Assembly (NCBI RefSeq): GCF_000170835.1
Contig: NZ_ABCP01000006.1
Span: 104,303 to 168,302, forward strand
DNA length: 64,000 bases
Direction of reading: 5' to 3'
From: Marinobacter algicola DG893
Lineage (GTDB): Bacteria > Pseudomonadota > Gammaproteobacteria > Pseudomonadales > Oleiphilaceae
Part shown: positions 53,077-63,874 of the stretch, piece by piece
Position numbering within the stretch: position 1 is the first letter of the stretch
Layout: each line of letters starts with the position of its first letter
Made by a program: the position numbers and the translations under genes
Notes under the pieces: generated by a model
The model's database searches: none
Seen by the model: only the letters and a program-made list of their open reading frames with translations
Told to the model about the DNA's origin: nothing

Positions 53077-54438
53077 ATGATGAACCGAAAGAACCTGCTT
53101 TACAGTGCATTAGCGTGCTCGATGCTGTATTCCGCGTCAGCCGGCGCAGCGGTGTCGGCCCAGGAGGCTGCCAAGCTGGGAGACACACTCACGCCGATGG
53201 GCGCCGACAAGTCCGGTAACGGCGATGAAATTCCTGCCTGGGACGGCGGGCTGCTTCAGGCGCCGGGTGCGTACCAGGGCAATGGCCGATACGTGGACCC
53301 GTTTCCCAATGACAAAGAGCTGTTTCGTATCGATCAGAGCAACGTTGACCAGTACGCGGACAACCTGACGCCTGGCCAGATTGCAATGATCAAGACGTAC
53401 GACGATTATTTCATGCCGGTCTACCAGACCCGGAGAACGGCGACCTACCCTGCCGAGGTGCTGGAGAAAACCAAGGCCAACGCGACCGAAGTAGAGTTGG
53501 TGGAAAGCGGCAACGGCCTCAAGAACTACAAGACAGCGACCCCGTTTCCAATGCCCCAAAATGGTCTTGAGGTGATCTTCAACCATATTACCCGCTACCG
53601 CGGTGGTTCCTTTACCCGCAACGTGGCGCAGGTAACACCGCAGCCAAACGGCGATTTCAGCCCGGTCAGGTTCACCGAATCGTTTACCGAGCGGGTGGCG
53701 TTGGAAGACTTCGACCCGAGCGAAGATCCCAACGTGATGTTCTATTTCAAGCAGGCCATCACTGCACCGTCGCGACTTGCCGGCAACGTACTGTTGGTGC
53801 ACGAGACCATCAACCAGGTTAAGGAGCCCCGTCGCGCGTGGCTGTATAACTCCGGGCAGCGTCGTGTTCGCCGCGCACCCAATGTTGCATACGACGGGCC
53901 GGGTACCGCAGCGGATGGTCAGCGTACGTCGGATAACCTGGATCTCTACAATGGCGCGCCAGACCGCTACAACTGGGAGCTCAAAGGCAAGAAAGAACTG
54001 TACATTCCGTACAACTCCTATCGTTTGACCGACGAGAACCTGAGCTATGGCGACATCATAAAGCCCGGTCATGTCGACCAGGGCCTCACACGTTACGAGC
54101 TGCACCGGGTCTGGCATGTCACTGCGACACTCAAGGACGGTGAGCGGCATGTGTACGGCAAGCGGGACTTCTACATTGATGAGGATACCTGGCAGATCGC
54201 AGCAGTGGACCACTACGACGGACGTGGCAACCTGTGGCGTGTGGCCGAAGCGCACGCGATGCAGATCTACGATGCCAATATTCCAGCCTATGCCTTTGAA
54301 ACCCTGTATGACCTGTTGTCAGGGCGCTATCTGGTGATGGGGCTGACCAACGAGGAAGATGAGCCATACCAGTACGGCACCGGACGTCGCTCCCGCGAAT
54401 ACACGCCGGCTGCGTTACGCCGGGACGGTGTGCGTTAA
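53077..54438 (+). CDS. DUF1329 periplasmic protein
   Basis: A 453-residue exported protein with signal peptide (MMNRKNLLYSALACSMLYSASAGA, about 1-24; cited by its end ASAGA). DUF1329 features include KLGDTLTPMGADKSGNGDEIPAWDGG near the mature N-terminus (core LTPMGADKSGN), MPQNGLEVIFNHITRYRG and the C-terminal YGKRDFYIDEDTWQIAAVDHYDGRGNLWRV. The fold is LolA/LolB-like according to family knowledge, consistent with carrying a lipid-like ligand through the periplasm. It begins 29 bases after the DUF1302 gene with GAGGAG, so the two form one operon, probably with the VolA-type gene as a lipid-handling set. Confidence 0.88.
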   Translation: MMNRKNLLYSALACSMLYSASAGAAVSAQEAAKLGDTLTPMGADKSGNGDEIPAWDGGLLQAPGAYQGNGRYVDPFPNDKELFRIDQSNVDQYADNLTPGQIAMIKTYDDYFMPVYQTRRTATYPAEVLEKTKANATEVELVESGNGLKNYKTATPFPMPQNGLEVIFNHITRYRGGSFTRNVAQVTPQPNGDFSPVRFTESFTERVALEDFDPSEDPNVMFYFKQAITAPSRLAGNVLLVHETINQVKEPRRAWLYNSGQRRVRRAPNVAYDGPGTAADGQRTSDNLDLYNGAPDRYNWELKGKKELYIPYNSYRLTDENLSYGDIIKPGHVDQGLTRYELHRVWHVTATLKDGERHVYGKRDFYIDEDTWQIAAVDHYDGRGNLWRVAEAHAMQIYDANIPAYAFETLYDLLSGRYLVMGLTNEEDEPYQYGTGRRSREYTPAALRRDGVR

Positions 54439-54455
54439 TCGTTAACGACGGACCG

Positions 54456-54483
54456 ATAACCCTGCCTGAGCCGGCAGGGTTAT
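54456..54483. terminator. Hairpin after the DUF1329 gene
   Basis: ATAACCCTGCC pairs perfectly with GGCAGGGTTAT around a six-base loop. Without a following T run on either strand, it is only a probable transcript end. Confidence 0.5.
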
Positions 54484-54761
54484 CCCCGACCGGGAGCCGC
54501 GTTAAAGACTCCTGCCCGGGAAAGTTCCTTATAGCTATTCCCGGATCACTCTGTTAGTGTGCCCAGCATCCTGCCTCTAGGGATTTCCGCAATTCAAGGC
54601 TTCAAGCCCGTGCGAACCATCCATACGACCTGTCAGAGGACGTCACCCCGTTAACGGTGTGTGGCCGTAGTCGTCTTTTACTCCATGAATCTTCATGGCA
54701 TCTGCCCGCATTCGCCGAGAACGGTGTTCGTGGAGGCAGACTAATCAAGAGTTGATCCACT
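54484..54761 (+). other. Long leader region before rhlE
   Basis: About 280 bases with no supportable gene. It includes a 16-base inverted repeat CCATGAATCTTCATGG at 54683-54698. Cold-shock RNA helicase genes often have long leaders, so this may be a structured 5' UTR or an operator. TATAGCT near 54533 could be a -10 box. I cannot decide. Confidence 0.45.
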
Positions 54762-56087
<1,326 letters not shown>

Positions 56088-56106
56088 TCCTGCCTACTCC
56101 ATAGAA

Positions 56107-56128
56107 AACGGGGCTCCAGGGCCCCGTT
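56107..56128. terminator. Bidirectional terminator between rhlE and the HxlR gene
   Basis: An eight-base stem (AACGGGGC/GCCCCGTT) with loop TCCAGG. On the minus strand it is followed by TTTTCTAT-type sequence, so it suits the HxlR gene better, but it can also end rhlE. Confidence 0.7.
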
Positions 56129-56140
56129 CTGGCGATTGGC

Positions 56141-56629
56141 TCAGGCTGACTTTTTGCCGTCCGGTGTCTTTTTCTCGATGCCGGTGTCGGAGCCTTCCGG
56201 CACAAACACATCACGTACGGTGAGGGGTTTGCCGTCGGCATCCTGAACTTCAACCGGCAAAATGGCACGCCCGGTTTCCCGGTCCCGAAGGTCCAGTGGG
56301 GTCTGATCTGGCGCCGGATTCCATTTGTCGCCCCACTGGCGAAGGGCGATCACAATCGGAAACAGGTCGCGGCCTTTTTCGGTCAGCCGATACTCGAATC
56401 GTGAGCCGTGCTCGCCCACATCCACCTTCTTCAATACCTCGTTGTCTACCAGCCTCGCCAACCGGTCGCAGAGAATGTTGCGGGCAATACCCAGCTCTTG
56501 TTGGAAATCCACAAAGCGGCGGATGCCATACATCGCGTGCAGCACCACCAGCAGGGACCACCAGTCACCCACCTCATTAAGGGCGCGGGCGACGGAGCAA
56601 TTGGAGTCATCAAAACGTTTTCTGGCCAT
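56141..56629 (-). CDS. HxlR-family transcriptional regulator
   Basis: A 162-residue winged-helix regulator. The HxlR core (about 10-105) reads CSVARALNEVGDWWSLLVVLHAMYGIRRFVDFQQELGIARNILCDRLARLVDNEVL (core VGDWWSLLVV...ARNILCDRL), and the C-terminal 55 residues are an extra, unassigned extension. C11 sits where YodB and HypR of Bacillus carry the sensing cysteine for quinones, diamide or hypochlorite. It is divergent from an old-yellow-enzyme-type reductase; the shared control region holds two 22-base direct repeats. Expected function is repression of the reductase until an electrophile modifies C11. Confidence 0.88.
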   Translation of the reverse strand: MARKRFDDSNCSVARALNEVGDWWSLLVVLHAMYGIRRFVDFQQELGIARNILCDRLARLVDNEVLKKVDVGEHGSRFEYRLTEKGRDLFPIVIALRQWGDKWNPAPDQTPLDLRDRETGRAILPVEVQDADGKPLTVRDVFVPEGSDTGIEKKTPDGKKSA

Positions 56630-56650
56630 GGTACGGAGTGTACCTAATAG

Positions 56651-56700
56651 GGTTGCATTTTAAAACCAGATTCAATATGGTTGCTTAAAGAAACCAGATT
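56651..56700. repeat. Tandem operator-like repeats between HxlR and reductase genes
   Basis: Two 22-base direct repeats with the frame GGTTGC...AAACCAGATT, at 56651-56672 and 56679-56700 (period 28), each with internal inverted symmetry (GGTT/AACC). A third GGTTGC starts at 56705. They lie in the divergent promoter region, so they are probably binding sites for the HxlR dimer. Confidence 0.65.
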
Positions 56701-56719
56701 AATGAGGTTGCGATCTATC

Positions 56720-57832
56720 ATGAGCATGAATCTTGGCCCTTTGTTTGAACCCTTTGAACTCCACAACCTGACCCTGCGCAACCGCGTGGCGATGGCGCCG
56801 ATGACCCGCAACTTCTCGCCGGGTAATGCCCCGAGCCAGGATGTGGTGGACTATTATCGCCGCCGTGCTGAAGGCGGCGTTGGCTTGCTGATTACCGAGG
56901 GCACCACCGTGAATCATCCTGGCGCCAACGGTTATCCGAACGTGCCGTTCTTTCATGGGGACACAGCCCTCGGCGGCTGGAAGGACGTGGTCGATGCGGT
57001 CCACGAGGCTGGCGGGGCCATTTTCCCCCAGCTGTGGCACGTGGGTGCCGTACGTAAGGAAGGCACCGAGCCGGACCCATCCGTACCCGGTTACAGCCCG
57101 TCCGGCCTGTTTGCACCGGGCAAACCCAACGGCAAGGCGATGAGCAAGGACGACATTGACGACGTCATCAAGGCGTTCGCGGACGGAGCTCAGGATGCCA
57201 AGGCGTTGGGCTTTGATGGTGTGGAGATTCACGGCGCCCATGGCTATTTGCTGGATCAGTTCCTGTGGGAAGGCACCAACCAGCGTGACGATGAATACGG
57301 CGGTAGTATGGAGAACCGTCTGCGCTTCGTGGTTGAAATCGTTGAGGCAGTCCGCCATCAGGTAGGCCCGGACTTCCCCATCATGCTGCGTTTTTCCCAA
57401 TGGAAACAGCAGGATTACGAAGCGAAGCTGGTGAATACACCCGAGGAACTGGAGCGGTTTCTGAAACCGTTGGTGGATGCCGGTGTGGATATCTTCCACG
57501 CCTCGACGCGTCGCTTCTGGGAGCCGGAATTCGAAGGCTCGAACCTCAACCTGGCGGGTTGGACCCAGAAGCTGTCCGGCAAGCCGACGATGTCGGTGGG
57601 CAGTGTGGGCCTGACCGAGGACTTCATCAGCGGCACCTTTGCCAGCAAGAAAGAAGCGGTGGAGCAGTCCGGCATCGACGAACTGGTTGAGCGCATGAAC
57701 AACAACGAGTTCGAACTGATTGCCGTGGGCCGTGCACTGCTGCAGGACCCTGAGTGGCTGGTGAAAGTGAAGGACGGCCGTATCGGTGAGGTCGAGCCGT
57801 TTGCGAAAAAATCGCTGGCAAAGCTCTACTGA
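56720..57832 (+). CDS. Old yellow enzyme-family NAD(P)H:flavin oxidoreductase
   Basis: A 370-residue FMN TIM-barrel reductase. MAPMTRNFSPGNAPSQDVVDYYRRRAEGGVGLLITEG (core APMTR...YYRRRAEGG) is the N-terminal OYE motif, and the substrate-carboxyl or nitro-binding His pair region HGAHGYLLDQFL with NQRDDEYGGSMENR is intact. VGSVGLTEDF and AVGRALLQDPEW complete the FMN phosphate site. It reduces activated alkenes, quinones or nitro compounds. The start is uncertain: ATG 56720, 56702 and 56681 are in frame, but 56681 lies inside the operator repeats. Likely controlled by the divergent HxlR regulator as an electrophile-detoxification unit. Confidence 0.92.
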   Translation: MSMNLGPLFEPFELHNLTLRNRVAMAPMTRNFSPGNAPSQDVVDYYRRRAEGGVGLLITEGTTVNHPGANGYPNVPFFHGDTALGGWKDVVDAVHEAGGAIFPQLWHVGAVRKEGTEPDPSVPGYSPSGLFAPGKPNGKAMSKDDIDDVIKAFADGAQDAKALGFDGVEIHGAHGYLLDQFLWEGTNQRDDEYGGSMENRLRFVVEIVEAVRHQVGPDFPIMLRFSQWKQQDYEAKLVNTPEELERFLKPLVDAGVDIFHASTRRFWEPEFEGSNLNLAGWTQKLSGKPTMSVGSVGLTEDFISGTFASKKEAVEQSGIDELVERMNNNEFELIAVGRALLQDPEWLVKVKDGRIGEVEPFAKKSLAKLY

Positions 57833-57853
57833 TCAGACAAGGCGTTGACGATA

Positions 57854-57881
57854 GGCCCCGGCGACACACCGGGGCTTTTTT
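57854..57881 (+). terminator. Rho-independent terminator after the reductase gene
   Basis: Stem GCCCCGG/CCGGGGC with a seven-base loop and six T residues, about 20 bases after the stop. Confidence 0.92.
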
Positions 57882-57961
57882 GTGTCTGTCCGGTCTGTAA
57901 TTTAACCTTCTGCCAAAACCCGTATGATTGATGTACTGATTCACAACAGAAGGGTTACACC

Positions 57962-58273
57962 ATGAAGTCTGTTACCTCACTATCCGCCGTTGTTGTACTT
58001 GCATTGACCATGGTTATGGCCGGTTGTGCCACGGTCGGCCAGGACTTTGCCACCCACAACGTTGACCAGATCGAGATCGGTGACACCACCCGCTCGGACA
58101 TCCAGGAGATGTTTGGCGAGCCCTGGCGCACCGGTATCGAAGATGGCAAGCGCACCTGGACCTACGGTAAATATCGTTGGTCGGCCTTTGGCGAAGCTGA
58201 AACTACGGATCTGGTGGTGCGCTTCAATGAAGACGGCACGGTGTCTTCCTACGTCTACAACACCACCGAGTAA
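57962..58273 (+). CDS. SmpA/OmlA (BamE-like) domain lipoprotein
   Basis: A 103-residue small lipoprotein. The signal ends with the lipobox MAGC (C21). The domain QIEIGDTTRSDIQEMFGEPWRTGIEDGKRTWTYGKYRWSAFGEAETTDLVVRFNEDGTVSSY (core IGDTTRSDIQEMFGEPWR) has the BamE/OmlA pattern of 'G.T..D....FG.P....'. It is not the Bam complex BamE itself judging by sequence style, but a paralogue of the same fold. The start follows AGAAGGG. It is a single gene whose role may be in outer-membrane integrity. Confidence 0.85.
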   Translation: MKSVTSLSAVVVLALTMVMAGCATVGQDFATHNVDQIEIGDTTRSDIQEMFGEPWRTGIEDGKRTWTYGKYRWSAFGEAETTDLVVRFNEDGTVSSYVYNTTE

Positions 58274-58401
58274 AGCTCGGCTCAGCAAATAAACCTCAAT
58301 GGAAGCACCGGGAAGAGAGTCATACTACGTAAAATCGTGAAATTTGAGCTAGATTGTCAGTAGAAGAACGCCTCATTCACAGGCGAAAGAGGAGAAACGC
58401 C

Positions 58402-58944
58402 ATGATACGTTTATTCTATCTGGTATCTTCGATTGACAGTGCAAAAGAAATCTCCGACGACCTTCACGAGCATGACGTCACTGACTGGCGCTTCCACATT
58501 GTCAGCAAGGACGAGGCCGGCCTCTACACCCACCAGCTACACACTGCGTCCATCCTGGATCGAACGGATCTGCCCAGGTATGTGGAGCGTGGCGCCATAG
58601 CCGGCTTTGTGCTGGCGCTGGCCTTCCTTGTGCCCCTGGCCTTGCTGGAGGTTCTGAACATGCCAGCGGCCGCCTGGATTGCCTTGTTCATCTTTGTGGT
58701 GGTAGCGGGCGCCTGGGTTGGTGGCTTTGGTGGTATCCAGAACGAAAACTACCGTATCGAGCCGTTCCATCATGACATTGAGGCAGGGAAGTACCTGATC
58801 ATGGTAGACGCGCCGAAGGACCACATTCCGAAGGTCAAGGAACTGATGGCGAAGAACCACCCCGAAGCCAAGTTGCAGGGCAAGGATTCCAGCATTAACA
58901 ATCCGTTTGCCGGCCGGCGTCGGCATAAGATCAAACAGGCCTGA
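58402..58944 (+). CDS. Two-span membrane hypothetical protein
   Basis: A 180-residue protein. An N-terminal soluble part (1-65: MIRLFYLVSSIDSAKEISDDLHEHDV, cited by its core IDSAKEISDDLHEH) has a ferredoxin-like look. Two adjacent spans at about 67-110 (GAIAGFVLALAFLVPLALLEVL and AWIALFIFVVVAGAWVGG) form a hairpin. A second soluble part (115-180) ends with basic residues. This mix of small sensory or cysteine-less lobes around a hairpin recalls the DUF1269/YrzE-like stress proteins but I cannot name the family surely. AAAGAGGAG before the ATG supports the start at 58402 over one at 58354. Confidence 0.7.
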   Translation: MIRLFYLVSSIDSAKEISDDLHEHDVTDWRFHIVSKDEAGLYTHQLHTASILDRTDLPRYVERGAIAGFVLALAFLVPLALLEVLNMPAAAWIALFIFVVVAGAWVGGFGGIQNENYRIEPFHHDIEAGKYLIMVDAPKDHIPKVKELMAKNHPEAKLQGKDSSINNPFAGRRRHKIKQA

Positions 58945-58975
58945 TGAGGGGCATTGTTCATAACGGAATGGCTTT

Positions 58976-60127
58976 ATGACAAAGAACGGTGTCATTCTCA
59001 CCGGAGGTGGCGCGCGGGCGGCGTATCAGGTCGGCGTCCTTCGCGCTATCGCTGACATGTATCCGGACTGGAGTCACCCGTTCAATGTCATTATCGGTAC
59101 CTCGGCCGGGGCGATCAATGCCATGGCGCTTGCCGGTAACCGGGGGCTGTTTCGCCACAGTATTGATCATCTCGATAAAGTCTGGTCGGAACTGACCATG
59201 GACCGGGTATTCAGGGCGGATACCATTAGCCTGATGCGCAGCTTCAGCGCCATCGCCCGTAAGATGATCAGCCGCCCCATTGAGAGCGGGCCGGTTTCCT
59301 TTCTGGATAATTCGCCACTGCGGGAACTGCTGGAGCGGGAGATTGACCTGCAGAGCATTCGGCAAACGATCCAGGAGGGCCACATCGACGCTGTAGGCCT
59401 GAATGCCTGCGGTTACGCGACTGGCCAGAATGTCTGTTTCTTTGAAGGGATTGAGGGATTGCAAGGCTGGTCAGTCGGACAGCGTGGCGGCACCCGTACA
59501 GAGCTGGCAGTGGACCACATCATGGCGTCTGCGGCTATTCCCACCCTGTTTGCGCCGGTGAGGATCAACCGCGAGTACTTCGGTGACGGCGTGACTCGTC
59601 AGATGGCCCACATCAGCCCGGCATTGCGACTGGGTGCGCGCAAGGTACTGGTGATCGGGGTTAGTGCCAATGCCATGTGCCCGTCCAGACGTCCGGAAAA
59701 GCCCGGGATGCCAACGCTGACCCAGGTACTGGCCCATGTGTTTAATGGCATGTTTCTGGATACGCTGGATTACGACATCGATCGCTCGCGGTTGATCAAC
59801 CAGTTGCTGGAACTGATTCCCGAGAAGAAACTGAAGGAATCCGGGCTGGACCTGAACCCGGTGGATATTCTGGAAATCTCTCCCTCCGAGCCCATCAATG
59901 AAATCGCCATGAAATACATTGACGCCATGCCGCTGGTGTTGCGTCGGTTGACCGGTGCTTCAGACAACGCGCCTTTTTCCAGCGCCAACCTCGCCAGTTT
60001 CCTGCTGTTCGACAAACGCTTCTGTCGCGATTTGATTGAACTGGGCTACCGGGACGGCCAGAGCCAGTCCCGGCAGATTGAGCGGTTTTTTGCGAAGGAA
60101 TCCGGGGCTGAAGAATCAGCCCCTTAA
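58976..60127 (+). CDS. Patatin-like phospholipase
   Basis: A 383-residue patatin-family lipolytic enzyme. The oxyanion glycine strand is [15 protein letters not shown], the nucleophile is S43 in GTSAG and the catalytic aspartate is D204 in YFGDGV, a Ser-Asp dyad. '[15 protein letters not shown]' is the RssA/YchK-type proteobacterial form. No signal peptide is seen, so it acts inside the cell or at the inner membrane. It starts 31 bases after the previous gene and may be cotranscribed with it. Its last 12 bases overlap the convergent pntB gene. Confidence 0.92.
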   Translation: MTKNGVILTGGGARAAYQVGVLRAIADMYPDWSHPFNVIIGTSAGAINAMALAGNRGLFRHSIDHLDKVWSELTMDRVFRADTISLMRSFSAIARKMISRPIESGPVSFLDNSPLRELLEREIDLQSIRQTIQEGHIDAVGLNACGYATGQNVCFFEGIEGLQGWSVGQRGGTRTELAVDHIMASAAIPTLFAPVRINREYFGDGVTRQMAHISPALRLGARKVLVIGVSANAMCPSRRPEKPGMPTLTQVLAHVFNGMFLDTLDYDIDRSRLINQLLELIPEKKLKESGLDLNPVDILEISPSEPINEIAMKYIDAMPLVLRRLTGASDNAPFSSANLASFLLFDKRFCRDLIELGYRDGQSQSRQIERFFAKESGAEESAP

Positions 60128-61507
60128 ACCACCAACCAGTTTGTCGATGCTTTCCTTGGCATCGCCAAACAGCATGCGGGTGTTGTCTTTGAAGAACAGC
60201 GGGTTTTCCACGCCGGAATAACCCGTGGCCATGCCCCGCTTGAGGACAACCACCTGGCGCGCTTTCCACACTTCCAGAACCGGCATGCCGGCAATCGGGC
60301 TGCCCGGGTCTTCGGCGGCGGCCGGGTTTACGGTGTCATTGGCACCGATAACCAGCACTACATCGGTACTTGGGAAATCGTCGTTGATCTCGTCCATCTC
60401 CAGCACGATGTCATAGGGCACGTGGGCCTCGGCGAGCAGCACATTCATGTGTCCGGGCAGGCGACCAGCCACCGGATGAATGCCGAAACGCACGTTGACG
60501 CCACGGTCCCGCAGGATTTTCGTCATTTCGCTGACGCCGTTCTGGGCTTGCGCCACAGCCATGCCGTAACCCGGCACGATGATCACTGAATCGGCATTGC
60601 GCAGTTCCTCGCACACATCATCCGCGGAGGATTCGTAGACGGACTGATCGGTATCGGCCGCGCTTGAGCTGCTGGTGGTCTGGCCGAAGCCACCCAGGAT
60701 GACGCTGATAAATGACCGGTTCATAGCCTTGCACATGATGTAGCTGAGGATGGCACCGCTGCTGCCTACCAGGGCACCCACCACAATCAGCAGGTCATTA
60801 CCCAGCATGAACCCGATGGAGGCCGCGGCCCAACCGGAATAACTGTTGAGCATCGACACCACCACCGGCATATCGGCGCCGCCGATGGCCATGATCAGGT
60901 GAATGCCGAGCACCGAGGCAATGACCGTCATGATGACCAGGGAAATCAGCCCCAGCGCCATGCTGTCGGTGCCGAGGAACCAGGCGCCCAGCAATACGCA
61001 GGCAATGATGGCCACCAGATTCATCAGGTGCCGGCCTGGCAGGGTCAGGGCTTTGCTGTCGATGCGGCCATCCAGTTTGCCGCAGGCCACCAGCGACCCG
61101 GTGAAGGTCACGGCGCCAATAAAGATACCGACAAACACTTCCACCAGTTTGATGGTGTGTTCGGCACCCGTGGTGGCTACCAGGGGCTCAATATAGCCTG
61201 AGAAGCCGACCAGCACCGCCGCCAGGCCCACGAAACTGTGCAGCAGGGCCACCAGTTGCGGCATCTGGGTCATTTCCACCTTGTTGGCAAGGGGGATACC
61301 AATACCGGCGCCCAGCAGCACCGCAATCACAATCGCGATAACACCACCGTCCACGCTGGCCAGGGTGGCGCCAACAGCGATGATGATGCCGGCGACACCA
61401 TAAAGGTTGCCGCGCCGGGCGGATTCCTGATGGCTAAGGCCACCCAGGCTGAGAATAAAACAGATACTTGCGACCACGTAGGCCACGCTCACCAATCCTG
61501 TGCTCAT
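60116..61507 (-). CDS. pntB: NAD(P) transhydrogenase subunit beta
   Basis: A 463-residue subunit of proton-translocating nicotinamide nucleotide transhydrogenase. The N-terminal half has about nine spans of domain II, and the C-terminal third is the NADP(H)-binding domain III with [30 protein letters not shown] and [10 protein letters not shown]. Together with PntA it uses the proton gradient to make NADPH from NADH. AGGAGG precedes the ATG. It follows pntA with a 12-base gap and overlaps the patatin gene tail to tail. Confidence 0.97.
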   Translation of the reverse strand: MSTGLVSVAYVVASICFILSLGGLSHQESARRGNLYGVAGIIIAVGATLASVDGGVIAIVIAVLLGAGIGIPLANKVEMTQMPQLVALLHSFVGLAAVLVGFSGYIEPLVATTGAEHTIKLVEVFVGIFIGAVTFTGSLVACGKLDGRIDSKALTLPGRHLMNLVAIIACVLLGAWFLGTDSMALGLISLVIMTVIASVLGIHLIMAIGGADMPVVVSMLNSYSGWAAASIGFMLGNDLLIVVGALVGSSGAILSYIMCKAMNRSFISVILGGFGQTTSSSSAADTDQSVYESSADDVCEELRNADSVIIVPGYGMAVAQAQNGVSEMTKILRDRGVNVRFGIHPVAGRLPGHMNVLLAEAHVPYDIVLEMDEINDDFPSTDVVLVIGANDTVNPAAAEDPGSPIAGMPVLEVWKARQVVVLKRGMATGYSGVENPLFFKDNTRMLFGDAKESIDKLVGGLRG

Positions 61508-61519
61508 ATCGGGCGCCTC

Positions 61520-63097
61520 CTACTTGCGAAACATTTTGAGCATGCGATGGGTGACCCGAAAGCCGCCCCCCACGTTGATGCTGGCGATCAGCACCGCGAA
61601 AAAGGCCATAATGCCAACGGCCAGATTCTCCGCCTGGGCCAGATGAAGAATGGCACCGATCACAATGATGCCGCTGATGGCGTTGGTCACACTCATCAGA
61701 GGCGTATGCAGGGACGGGGTCACGTTCCAGATGACCTGCCAGCCGATAAAGCAGGACAGCACAAAAACCGTGAAGTGCTGCAGGAAGCTTTCTGGCGCGT
61801 GGGCACCAACGCCATAGAGCGCCAGGGCTGTCACCACCAGCAACGCGACCTTGCCGAACAGGCTGCGGCGTTTGGCGTCTTGCCTCGCCGCTTCCTTATC
61901 GGCAGCCGTGGGTTCTTCAGTGCCGGGCGCCGGCTTGGGGCTGACCGGCGCTTCTGGTTGAGGTGGTGGCCAGGTAACGTCGTTCTCCCGCACCACCGTC
62001 AGGCCACGGATCACATCGTCTTCCATGTTGACCTGGGGCTGGCCGTCTTTCTCTGGTGTCAGTTCAGTGATCAGGTGTACCAGGTTGGTGGCATAGAGAT
62101 CACTTGCCACCTTGGCCATACGGCTGGGCAGGTCGGTGTAGCCAATAAGCGTCACGCCATGATGGTGAGCGACCTTGCCGGGCTCTGTCAGCTCGCAGTT
62201 GCCTCCGCGTTCCGACGCCAGATCGACAATCACACTGCCGGGTTTCATGGATTTCACCATGTCGGCGGTGATCAGTTTGGGCGCGGGCTTGCCGGGAATC
62301 AGGGCGGTGGTGATGATGATATCCACCTCTTCGGCCTGTTCCGCAAACAGCGCCATTTCGGCCTTGATGAACTCGTCGCTCATCTGCTTGGCGTAGCCGC
62401 CGCCACCGCTGCCGTCCTCGTCGTCAAAATCCAGCACCAGGAACTCGGCGCCCATGCTTTCAACCTGTTCTTTCACTTCCAGACGGGTATCAAAGGCCCG
62501 CACAATGGCGCCCATGCTGTTCGCGGCACCGATCGCGGCGAGACCTGCGACACCGGCCCCAATCACCATGATCTTCGCCGGCGGCACCTTGCCAGCCGCC
62601 GTCACCTGGCCGGTAAAGAACCGCCCGAAGTTGTTGGCCGCCTCAATCACGGCGCGGTAGCCGGCAATATTAGCCATGGCGCTCAACGCATCCATCTTCT
62701 GGGCGCGACTGATGCGGGGCAGGCTATCGATGGCAAAGGAGGTAATCTTTTTGGCCGCCAGCTTCTCCAACAGCTCGGGATTCTGCGCTGGCCACAGGTA
62801 GCTGACCAGGAACGCCCCTTCCTTCATCAGATCCACTTCGTGTTTTTTGAGCGAAGGGTTCTTCATCGGCGCGCGGACCTTGAGGATAAAATCCGCGTCC
62901 TGCCAAAGCGATTTGGTGTCCGCCGCAATGGTAGCGCCCACTTTTTCGTAGGCGTCGTCCGTGTAATTCGCGGCCTCACCCGCACCGGCTTCGACCATCA
63001 CCTCATAGCCAAGGCCTATCAGCTTATGCACCGAGGGCGGCGTTGCCGCTACCCGTCGTTCATCCTCGAAAATCTCCCTGGGGATACCGATCTTCAT
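61520..63097 (-). CDS. pntA: NAD(P) transhydrogenase subunit alpha, fused form
   Basis: A 525-residue alpha subunit in which the NAD(H)-binding domain I (about 1-375; [20 protein letters not shown], the [18 protein letters not shown]ossmann motif) and the alpha membrane part (four spans, about 425-515) are one chain, as in E. coli (510 residues). The two are joined by a proline- and alanine-rich linker (about 390-420). Many pseudomonads instead split these into PntAA and PntAB, so the fused form is a useful marker. GGAGG lies upstream of the ATG. Confidence 0.97.
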   Translation of the reverse strand: MKIGIPREIFEDERRVAATPPSVHKLIGLGYEVMVEAGAGEAANYTDDAYEKVGATIAADTKSLWQDADFILKVRAPMKNPSLKKHEVDLMKEGAFLVSYLWPAQNPELLEKLAAKKITSFAIDSLPRISRAQKMDALSAMANIAGYRAVIEAANNFGRFFTGQVTAAGKVPPAKIMVIGAGVAGLAAIGAANSMGAIVRAFDTRLEVKEQVESMGAEFLVLDFDDEDGSGGGGYAKQMSDEFIKAEMALFAEQAEEVDIIITTALIPGKPAPKLITADMVKSMKPGSVIVDLASERGGNCELTEPGKVAHHHGVTLIGYTDLPSRMAKVASDLYATNLVHLITELTPEKDGQPQVNMEDDVIRGLTVVRENDVTWPPPQPEAPVSPKPAPGTEEPTAADKEAARQDAKRRSLFGKVALLVVTALALYGVGAHAPESFLQHFTVFVLSCFIGWQVIWNVTPSLHTPLMSVTNAISGIIVIGAILHLAQAENLAVGIMAFFAVLIASINVGGGFRVTHRMLKMFRK

Positions 63098-63241
63098 TGT
63101 AAGTACGTCCTCCGGAATGACCGATTCACTGAAAATCTCGGTTTTTACTTATAGGTAGACGCTAACAGATTTACGAAGTTTTTCCTAAAAACGAACAAAG
63201 CGAAAAAACGGAAAGGTAAAACGAAAAAAATAATAAGCCCG

Positions 63242-63874
63242 TTAGAGGTCCTTCTCTAACAGCGCCTGTACCTCACTTTCGGCCATCCCATCCAGCATCG
63301 CCCCCCGAAATTGACGGTTGATAAACCGCTCGGTTTCATGCTGGATCATTGCCCGCTGCGCCGGTTTCTCGATGTAATCCATGGCCCGGAACAGGATATA
63401 GCGAATGGTCATTCGGGAGATCTCATGAATCGTCTCCGTCGGCACAGCACTGACCAGCCGCCGCTCGATAATATCCTCCGCCATCTCCCGCGCGCTGGCG
63501 TCCAACTGCGCCTCAAGCGCCCTGCGCAACAAAGCCGACGGCCCGTGAAGCTCCCGCACCGCCACGGTAGTTGCCGCCGGATTGGCCAGAAAGTAATGGT
63601 AAACAAACGTTACCGTATCGTGGGACGCCTGCTCCGACGACTCCGCCATCCGCCGCAACTCCCGCACGCCAGATTTCATGTCCTCGGCAATATACCCAAG
63701 TACCTGCAGACCGAACTCGTCCAGATTCCTGAAGTGCCGATAAAAAGTATTGGGATTCAGTCCGGCCTCACGGGCCAGTTCCCGGAGACCGAGAGATGTC
63801 AGGCTGCGGCTCTGGGTAATCAACCTGAGCGCCGCCTGAATCAGCTTCAGTTTTCCACCACTTAAAACATTCAT
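63242..63874 (-). CDS. TetR-family regulator, FabR-like
   Basis: A 210-residue TetR regulator. The helix-turn-helix LGLRELAREAGLNPNTFYRHFRNLDEFGLQVL closely follows FabR/DesT ('REVAREAG...SFYRHF.D.DELGL'), regulators of unsaturated fatty acid synthesis. The C-terminal ligand domain diverges from FabR of E. coli. The ATG overlaps the stop of the upstream moxR-like gene by four bases (ATGA), so it is translationally coupled to that gene rather than free-standing. The minus-strand sequence just after its stop is T-rich (complement of 63219-63240), with no GC stem. Targets are unknown. Confidence 0.85.
   Translation of the reverse strand: MNVLSGGKLKLIQAALRLITQSRSLTSLGLRELAREAGLNPNTFYRHFRNLDEFGLQVLGYIAEDMKSGVRELRRMAESSEQASHDTVTFVYHYFLANPAATTVAVRELHGPSALLRRALEAQLDASAREMAEDIIERRLVSAVPTETIHEISRMTIRYILFRAMDYIEKPAQRAMIQHETERFINRQFRGAMLDGMAESEVQALLEKDL

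Noticed and set aside
61238..63154. A 638-codon open frame on the plus strand across pntA and pntB
   Set aside because: It is antisense to two unmistakable genes with full domain matches and is rich in His, Gln and Gly, as mirror frames of GC-rich genes are. It has no recognisable domain.
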